DNA from: Pseudomonas fluorescens
Lineage (GTDB): Bacteria; Pseudomonadota; Gammaproteobacteria; Pseudomonadales; Pseudomonadaceae
Assembly: GCF_902497625.1 (NCBI RefSeq)
Contig: NZ_CABVGX010000030.1
Span: 1 to 64,000, forward strand
Reading direction: 5' to 3'
DNA length: 64,000 bases
The position numbers were made by a program, and so were the translations under genes. Within the stretch, counting starts at the first letter, position 1. Every line of letters starts with the position of its first letter. Positions 58,651 to 64,000 of the stretch are shown here, in pieces. The notes beneath the pieces are model-generated. The model was not told where the DNA came from. It did not search any database and saw nothing but the letters and a program-made list of their open reading frames with translations.

Positions 58651-60702
58651 TTACTTGATACGCTGACCCGGCTTGGCGCCGCTGTCGGGGCTGAGCAGGT
58701 AGATTTCTTCACCGCCAGGGCCGGCCGCCATCACCATGCCTTCGGAAATACCGAACTTCATTTTCCGTGGCTTGAGGTTGGCGATCATCATGGTCAGGCG
58801 ACCATCGAGCTTGGACGGGTCCGGGTAAGCGCTCTTGATCCCGGAGAACACGTTACGTTGCTCGTCACCGATGTCCAGGGTCAGACGCAACAGCTTGTCC
58901 GCGCCTTCCACGGCTTCGGCCTTGAGGATCAGCGCAACACGCAGGTCGATCGCGGCAAACGCGTCGAAATCGATTTCCGGCGACAGCGGGTCCTTGGCCA
59001 GTTCGCCGTTGCCGGCCGGTGCAGCACTGCCGGTGTCGGTTGCGCTGGCGGTCAGGTCTTCTTTCGAGGCGTCTGTCATGGCTTGCACTTTCACTGGGTC
59101 GATGCGGGTCATCAACGGCTTGAATTCGTTGAGCTGATGGTTGGCGAGCAACGTCGCGTGGTCGTTCCAGGTCAACGGTGCGACGTTCAGGAAGGCCTCT
59201 GCATCGGCGGCCAGCAATGGCAGCACCGGCTTGAGAAAGATCACCAGCTGGCGGAACAGGTTGATGCCCAGTGCGCAGATGGCCTGGACTTCATCCTGCT
59301 TGCCTTCCTGTTTATTCAGCGACCACGGCGCTTTGTCGGCGATCCACGCGTTAGCGCGGTCGGCCAGACCCATGATCTCGCGCATGGCACGCGCGAAGTC
59401 GCGGGCTTCGTAGGCTTCAGCGATGCTAGGCGCGGCCGCCAGGAATGCATCGGTCAGCTCCGGCGCAGCATTGCCGGCCACCAGCACGCCGGCGTTGCCT
59501 TTGTGGATAAAACCGGCGCAACGGCTGGCAATATTGACGACTTTGCCGACCAGGTCGGAGTTGACCTTCTGCACGAAGTCTTCGAGGTTCAGATCGAGGT
59601 CGTCAACACCACGGCCCAGCTTGGCTGCGTAGTAGTAGCGCAGGTATTCCGGCGACAGGTGATCCAGGTAGGTCCGGGCCTTGACGAAGGTGCCACGGGA
59701 TTTGGACATCTTCTGGCCGTTGACGGTCAGGTAGCCGTGCACGTTGATGCCGGTCGGCTTGCGCAAACCTGCGCCCTCGAGCATCGCTGGCCAGAACAGG
59801 GCGTGGAAGTTGACGATGTCCTTGCCGATGAAATGGTACAGCTCGGCCGTTGAATCCTTGTTCCAGAACGCGTCGAAGTCCAGCTCCGGCGTGCGATCAC
59901 AGAGGTTCTTGAAACTGGCCATGTAACCGATCGGCGCATCCAGCCAGACGTAGAAGTACTTGCCTGGCTCGTCAGGGATTTCGAAACCGAAGTACGGCGC
60001 ATCGCGGGAGATGTCCCACTGTTGCAGGCCGGCATCCAGCCATTCGGCGATCTTGTTGGCGACTGCTTCCTGCAACGTGCCGCTACGGGTCCAGGCTTGC
60101 AGCATTTCCTGGAAGTCCGGCAGTTTGAAGAAGAAGTGCTGGGAATCCTTGAGCACCGGGGTGGCGCCAGAGATTGCCGACTTCGGATCCTTCAGGTCGG
60201 TCGGTGCGTAGGTCGCACCGCATTTTTCGCAGTTGTCGCCGTACTGGTCTTCAGTGCCGCACTTCGGGCAGGTGCCCTTGATGAAGCGGTCGGCCAGGAA
60301 CATTTTCTTTTCCGGGTCGAAATACTGGGTGATCGAGCGCTGGGCGATGTGCCCGGCGTCGCGCAACTTCAGGTAGATCTGGCTCGACAGCTCACGGTTT
60401 TCTTCGGCGTGAGTGGAGTGGAAGTTGTCGAAGTCGACCAGGAAATCGGCAAAGTCGGCGCTGTGTTCAGCCTGGACGTTGGCGATCAGTTGTTCCGGGG
60501 TAATGCCTTCCTTTTCCGCACGCAGCATGATGGCCGAACCGTGAGCGTCGTCGGCGCAGACATAGATGCATTGATTGCCGCGGTGCTTCTGGAAGCGCAC
60601 CCACATATCGGTCTGGATATATTCCAGCATGTGGCCAAGATGGATCGAACCATTGGCATAGGGCAGGGCGCTGGTAACGAGGATCTTGCGTGGCTCGGAC
60701 AT
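58651..60702 (-). CDS. metG: Methionyl-tRNA synthetase
   Basis: 683 residues: catalytic domain with [10 protein letters not shown] (HIGH-type) and [10 protein letters not shown], a zinc knuckle ([17 protein letters not shown]), and a C-terminal tRNA-binding EMAP-like domain. It charges tRNA-Met. It is divergent from apbC with a REPIN in the gap. Confidence 0.97.
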   Translation of the reverse strand: MSEPRKILVTSALPYANGSIHLGHMLEYIQTDMWVRFQKHRGNQCIYVCADDAHGSAIMLRAEKEGITPEQLIANVQAEHSADFADFLVDFDNFHSTHAEENRELSSQIYLKLRDAGHIAQRSITQYFDPEKKMFLADRFIKGTCPKCGTEDQYGDNCEKCGATYAPTDLKDPKSAISGATPVLKDSQHFFFKLPDFQEMLQAWTRSGTLQEAVANKIAEWLDAGLQQWDISRDAPYFGFEIPDEPGKYFYVWLDAPIGYMASFKNLCDRTPELDFDAFWNKDSTAELYHFIGKDIVNFHALFWPAMLEGAGLRKPTGINVHGYLTVNGQKMSKSRGTFVKARTYLDHLSPEYLRYYYAAKLGRGVDDLDLNLEDFVQKVNSDLVGKVVNIASRCAGFIHKGNAGVLVAGNAAPELTDAFLAAAPSIAEAYEARDFARAMREIMGLADRANAWIADKAPWSLNKQEGKQDEVQAICALGINLFRQLVIFLKPVLPLLAADAEAFLNVAPLTWNDHATLLANHQLNEFKPLMTRIDPVKVQAMTDASKEDLTASATDTGSAAPAGNGELAKDPLSPEIDFDAFAAIDLRVALILKAEAVEGADKLLRLTLDIGDEQRNVFSGIKSAYPDPSKLDGRLTMMIANLKPRKMKFGISEGMVMAAGPGGEEIYLLSPDSGAKPGQRIK

Positions 60703-61034
60703 GGGGCTCGGCTACTTGATGAAACGGAGGTCGGCCACTATAAAGCGCCGGCGCATATTTTTCACCCCCGCCTCAGACATCCACGAGCCCATGTAGCAGC
60801 TGGCGAAGCCTGCGTTCGGCGGCGAAGCAGTCGTTAAATCGGATACCTGAGTGTTGCAGGTAAACCGAGTTGCCTGGATTTACGACTGCTGCGCAGCCGG
60901 TCGCAGGCTGCGCCAGCTGCTACAAGTTGTGAGGTCAGCCCCGGATTGAAGACACATTCTGAAAGCATGCCGTCCAGACTTTAGAACAGGTACGATACCC
61001 GCCTGATTTTCCAGTCTTGCTATCGGAGTTGCCC
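60703..61034. other. Divergent gap metG/apbC with REPIN
   Basis: 332 bases. A REPIN (60792-60925) fills its centre, leaving about 90 bases before metG and about 110 before apbC for promoters. No coding frame is supported. Confidence 0.6.
60792..60925. repeat. REPIN of the GTAGCAGCTGG type
   Basis: TGTAGCAGCTGGCGAAGCCT at 60792 is mirrored by AGGCTGCGCCAGCTGCTACA ending at 60924. It has the same arms as the element at 7422-7588. Confidence 0.9.
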
Positions 61035-62129
61035 ATGAGCGCCGTCAATCGCGCAGCGGTGGAAGCCGTCCTTCGCCAATACACCGACCCTTATCTCAAC
61101 GCGGACCCGGTCAGCGCCGGGTGCGTGCGCAACATCGACATCCTGGGTGACCACGTCAGCGTCCAAATCGAATTGGGCTATGCCGCCGGACTGTTCAAGA
61201 GTGGCTGGTCGCAGATGCTGCAGATGGCACTCGAAGGCCTGGACGGCGTGACCAACGCCCGCGTCGACATCACCAGCGTGATCGCTGCGCACAAGGCTCA
61301 GGCGCAGATTCCGGGCCTGGCCAACGTCAAGAACGTGGTGGCCGTGGCCTCGGGCAAGGGCGGCGTAGGCAAGTCGACCACCGCCGCGAACCTGGCCCTC
61401 GCACTCGCTCGTGAAGGCGCCAAAGTCGGCATTCTCGACGCGGATATTTACGGCCCGAGCCAGGGCATCATGTTCGGTATTCCCGAAGGCACCCGCCCGC
61501 AGGTCAAGGATCAGAAGTGGTTCGTGCCGATTGTGTCCCATGGCGTCGAGGTGATGTCGATGGCCTTCCTCACCGACGACAACACGCCGATGGTCTGGCG
61601 CGGACCAATGGTCTCCGGCGCGCTGCTGCAACTGGTCACGCAGACCGCGTGGGGCGATCTGGATTACCTGGTCATCGATATGCCGCCAGGCACCGGCGAC
61701 ATCCAGCTGACCCTGGCGCAGAAGGTCCCGGTGGCCGGCGCAGTGATCGTCACAACCCCGCAAGACCTCGCGCTGCTGGACGCGCGCAAGGGTGTGGAAA
61801 TGTTCCGCAAGGTCAACATTCCGGTGTTGGGCGTGGTGGAAAACATGGCCGTGCACATTTGCTCAAATTGTGGGCATGCCGAGCATCTGTTTGGCGAAGG
61901 TGGCGGGGTGAAGCTGGCCGACCAGTATGGCGTCGAACTGCTGGCCTCGTTGCCGCTGGCGATGGCCATTCGCGAGCAGGCCGATGGCGGTAAACCAACG
62001 GTGATCGCCGAGCCGGACAGCCCTGTCGCCATGGTTTACCAGGAACTCGCGCGGCATGTCGGCGCGCGAATTGTGTTGCAGGAAGCAGCGTCGCCGGCGA
62101 TGCCCAATATCACCATCAGCGACGATTGA
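61035..62129 (+). CDS. apbC: Iron-sulfur cluster carrier protein ApbC/Mrp
   Basis: 364 residues. An N-terminal MIP18-like domain (1-80) precedes the P-loop ATPase with GKGGVGKST and a CXXC pair (CSNCGHAEHLF). Mrp proteins carry [4Fe-4S] clusters to apoproteins. The ATG at 61035 has GGAG upstream; the track-start 18 bases earlier is less likely. It lies just before a REPIN. Confidence 0.93.
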   Translation: MSAVNRAAVEAVLRQYTDPYLNADPVSAGCVRNIDILGDHVSVQIELGYAAGLFKSGWSQMLQMALEGLDGVTNARVDITSVIAAHKAQAQIPGLANVKNVVAVASGKGGVGKSTTAANLALALAREGAKVGILDADIYGPSQGIMFGIPEGTRPQVKDQKWFVPIVSHGVEVMSMAFLTDDNTPMVWRGPMVSGALLQLVTQTAWGDLDYLVIDMPPGTGDIQLTLAQKVPVAGAVIVTTPQDLALLDARKGVEMFRKVNIPVLGVVENMAVHICSNCGHAEHLFGEGGGVKLADQYGVELLASLPLAMAIREQADGGKPTVIAEPDSPVAMVYQELARHVGARIVLQEAASPAMPNITISDD

Positions 62130-62156
62130 TTTACAGAAAGTATCGCAGCCTCCTCA

Positions 62157-62276
62157 TGTAGCAGCTGCCGAAATGTAGCAGCTGCCGAGGTACGAGGCTG
62201 CGTTGGGCTGCGTAGCGGCCCCCCGTGGCGTCCTGCGGACACACGACGCAGCCTCGTGCCTCGGCAGCTGCTACAC
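62157..62276. repeat. REPIN of the GTAGCAGCTGCC type
   Basis: TGTAGCAGCTGCCGAAATGT and the second TGTAGCAGCTGCCGAGGTAC at the left are mirrored by GCCTCGGCAGCTGCTACACA at the right. The left arm is partly doubled (two TGTAGCAGCTGCCGA in tandem). It lies between apbC and the convergent SDR gene. Confidence 0.9.
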
Positions 62277-62327
62277 AGCGAAGCCTCGTGTTCGACGATG
62301 GCTACACAGCGAAGTGATGGTTTTGCG

Positions 62328-63086
62328 TTAAATCCGCAACCCGCCGTCCATCTCCAGAATGCGCCCGGTGTAATAGTCGTTCTCGAAAATGTACGCTGCC
62401 GAATGGGCGATTTCCTCGGGTTTGCCCATGCGCTTGAGCGGTATTCCGGCAGTCATTTTCTCCAGCGCTTCCGGCTTCATGCCGAGCGTCATCTCTGTTT
62501 CGATAAAGCCCGGCGCAATGCCCGCGACGCGGATGCCGTAGCGCGCCAGCTCCTTGGCCCAGGTCACGGTCGCCGCCGCGACGCCGGCCTTGGCGGCAGA
62601 GTAGTTGGTCTGGCCGACGTTGCCGGCGCGCGAGATCGAGGAGATATTGATGATCGCGCCGCTGTTCTTCAGCTCGACCATTTTCGCCGCGACTTCACGG
62701 GTGCAGAGGAACACGCCGGTCAGGTTGACGTCGATGACCGCTTGCCATTGCGCCAGGCTCATCTTGGTCATTTCGCCATCCTTGACCTTCAGCAGCAGGC
62801 TGTCGCGCAAGATGCCCGCGTTGTTGATCAGGCCATGGATCGCGCCGAAATCTTCGGCCACCCGAGCGACCATGTGCGTCACCTGATCTTCATTGGCGAC
62901 GTTGCACAAATAGGCGCGGGCTTCGACGCCCTTGGCTTTGCACGCGGCGACCGTATCGTCGAGCTTTTCCTGGTTGAGATCGACCAGTGCAAGCTTCGCG
63001 CCTTTGCCGGCGAAATACTCGGCCATCGAGCGGCCTAAACCCTGGCAACCGCCGGTGATAATGATTACTTTGTCAGTGAGTTGCAT
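62328..63086 (-). CDS. SDR family 3-oxoacyl-ACP reductase-like oxidoreductase
   Basis: 252 residues. The NAD(P)-binding motif [12 protein letters not shown], and the catalytic Ser/Tyr-Lys (YSAAK) are present, in the FabG-like group. The substrate is unknown. The start at 63086 ([13 protein letters not shown]) has GGGG nine bases upstream and is preferred over the ATG two codons earlier. It is convergent with apbC and divergent from the HugZ-like gene. Confidence 0.9.
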   Translation of the reverse strand: MQLTDKVIIITGGCQGLGRSMAEYFAGKGAKLALVDLNQEKLDDTVAACKAKGVEARAYLCNVANEDQVTHMVARVAEDFGAIHGLINNAGILRDSLLLKVKDGEMTKMSLAQWQAVIDVNLTGVFLCTREVAAKMVELKNSGAIINISSISRAGNVGQTNYSAAKAGVAAATVTWAKELARYGIRVAGIAPGFIETEMTLGMKPEALEKMTAGIPLKRMGKPEEIAHSAAYIFENDYYTGRILEMDGGLRI

Positions 63087-63250
63087 TCGCATGCCCCGGT
63101 AGCCGTTTTGGAGTGGTCTTCTTATTAGAGAGGCTCTCGATCTGCACCGGCATAGGCCTGGTTGCACGAGAAATTGCCCAAAGGGCGTAGCGGAACTTGT
63201 CCGCGGAGCCTGTCCGTTTTTTCGACGGATTCTAGATAAGGAGTCATAAA

Positions 63251-63982
63251 TTGAGCGTTGAAGCGGCCAAGAATGCCCGAGAATTACTTCTCAAGGAATA
63301 CCGCGGAGTGCTTTCGACACACTCGAAAGCAATGCCTGGTTTTCCCTTCGGTTCGGTCGTTCCGTACTGCCTGGATGGGCAGGGGCGCCCTCTGATCCTG
63401 ATCAGCCGCATTGCCCAGCACACCCACAACCTGCAGAAAGATCCAAAATGCTCACTGTTTGTGGGCGAGCGCGGAGCAGAAGACGTACAAGCGGTCGGTC
63501 GCCTGACTTACCTAGCAGAGGCGCAAAAACTTGAAGACAATTGCGCCATCGACGCTGCTGCCGATCGCTACTACCGCTATTTCCCCGAGTCGCAGAATTA
63601 TCACCAGGCCCATGATTTCGATTTCTGGGTACTCGAGCCCGTGCGTCATCGCTACATCGGCGGCTTTGGCGCTATTCACTGGATCGATCAACTGACACTG
63701 GCAAACCCTTTCGCCGGCAAGGCCGAAATCAGCATGGTCGAGCACATGAATACCGACCACGCCAAAGCCATTGCCCACTATGTCGAACTGGCCGGATTGC
63801 CGAAGACCGAACCGGCATTGTTAGCCGGTATTGACACTGAAGGGATGCACCTGCGAATCGGTCAGGCCCTCTACTGGCTGCCGTTTCAAGCACCATGTAA
63901 TACGCCGACACAAGTGCGCGAAGCCTTGGTTTTTCTGGCTCATGCCGAGCATTGGCCGAAAAATGAAGTGGCCGATGCTTGA
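63251..63982 (+). CDS. HugZ/PNPOx-like family protein (DUF2470)
   Basis: 243 residues: a pyridoxamine 5'-phosphate oxidase-like split barrel in the first 150 residues ([25 protein letters not shown]) and a C-terminal DUF2470 domain ([16 protein letters not shown]). HugZ-type proteins bind or degrade heme; other members use flavin. The start is TTG at 63251 with AAGGAG nine bases upstream. The stop lies near the window end, so nothing is known of its right neighbour. Confidence 0.85.
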   Translation: MSVEAAKNARELLLKEYRGVLSTHSKAMPGFPFGSVVPYCLDGQGRPLILISRIAQHTHNLQKDPKCSLFVGERGAEDVQAVGRLTYLAEAQKLEDNCAIDAAADRYYRYFPESQNYHQAHDFDFWVLEPVRHRYIGGFGAIHWIDQLTLANPFAGKAEISMVEHMNTDHAKAIAHYVELAGLPKTEPALLAGIDTEGMHLRIGQALYWLPFQAPCNTPTQVREALVFLAHAEHWPKNEVADA

Positions 63983-64000
63983 ATTCACGAAACGGCGACG

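Overview
The window is about 64 kb of chromosome from a fluorescent-group Pseudomonas. Four things point to this: high GC with Pseudomonas codon use; abundant REP/REPIN palindromes of the P. fluorescens types (TGTGGGAGC…GCTTGC and TGTAGCAGCTG); Pseudomonas-restricted small proteins (DUF3509, a PA3496-type protein); and gene order that, from memory, matches P. aeruginosa blocks (yaeQ-recJ-OYE, metR/metE, glpFKRD, argF-ABC, grxD-bfr-bfd-ahpC-rnt-pyrC-motY-argG, rnf-nth). No tRNA, rRNA, CRISPR array, transposase or prophage was found.

Layout. 1-5.5 kb: repeat copy, DUF3509 gene, periplasmic binding-like protein, class III CoA-transferase, yaeQ and recJ. 5.8-11.3 kb: an OYE flavoenzyme, a 1-kb repeat-rich zone (two inverted copies of a 285-bp dispersed repeat around a REPIN and a microsatellite), opgC, a head-to-tail REP array, and a glutamate-synthase-like FMN enzyme. 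11.4-14.7 kb: LuxR regulator, RamA-like amidase and PuuP-like permease. 14.7-19.4 kb: a three-gene operon joining a REC-GGDEF-EAL protein, a di-heme cytochrome c peroxidase and a membrane histidine kinase. 19.7-24.2 kb: LysE exporter, GNAT enzyme, metR/metE. 24.7-33.1 kb: secreted hydrolase, GlpM, and the acidic amino acid system aauRS + aatJQMP, with a sigma-54 promoter and two candidate AauR sites before aatJ. 33.1-38.3 kb: glycerol genes glpF, glpK, glpR, glpD. 38.6-45 kb: ybaK, phzF-like, an ABC ATPase, argF, a small unknown protein and a molybdopterin oxidoreductase. 45-51.9 kb: iron/redox and nucleotide genes (grxD, bfr, bfd, ahpC, rnt, pyrC), motY and argG. 51.9-53.1 kb: an AT-richer insert with one unknown membrane protein. 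53.1-64 kb: a response regulator, a PA3496-type gene, nth, a reduced rnf cluster, metG, apbC, an SDR and a HugZ-like gene.

The most unusual locus is the rnf cluster (54.7-58.4 kb). It has no rnfC. RnfB lacks its membrane anchor but carries a C-terminal tail that looks like the tail of RnfC. Three of the four cysteines that normally bind the iron-sulfur cluster between RnfA and RnfE are replaced. It looks like a remodelled electron-transfer complex without its NADH-oxidising subunit. The second most interesting locus is the peroxidase/kinase/c-di-GMP operon, which could couple periplasmic redox state to c-di-GMP. Everything here is read from sequence and family knowledge; no database search was run.
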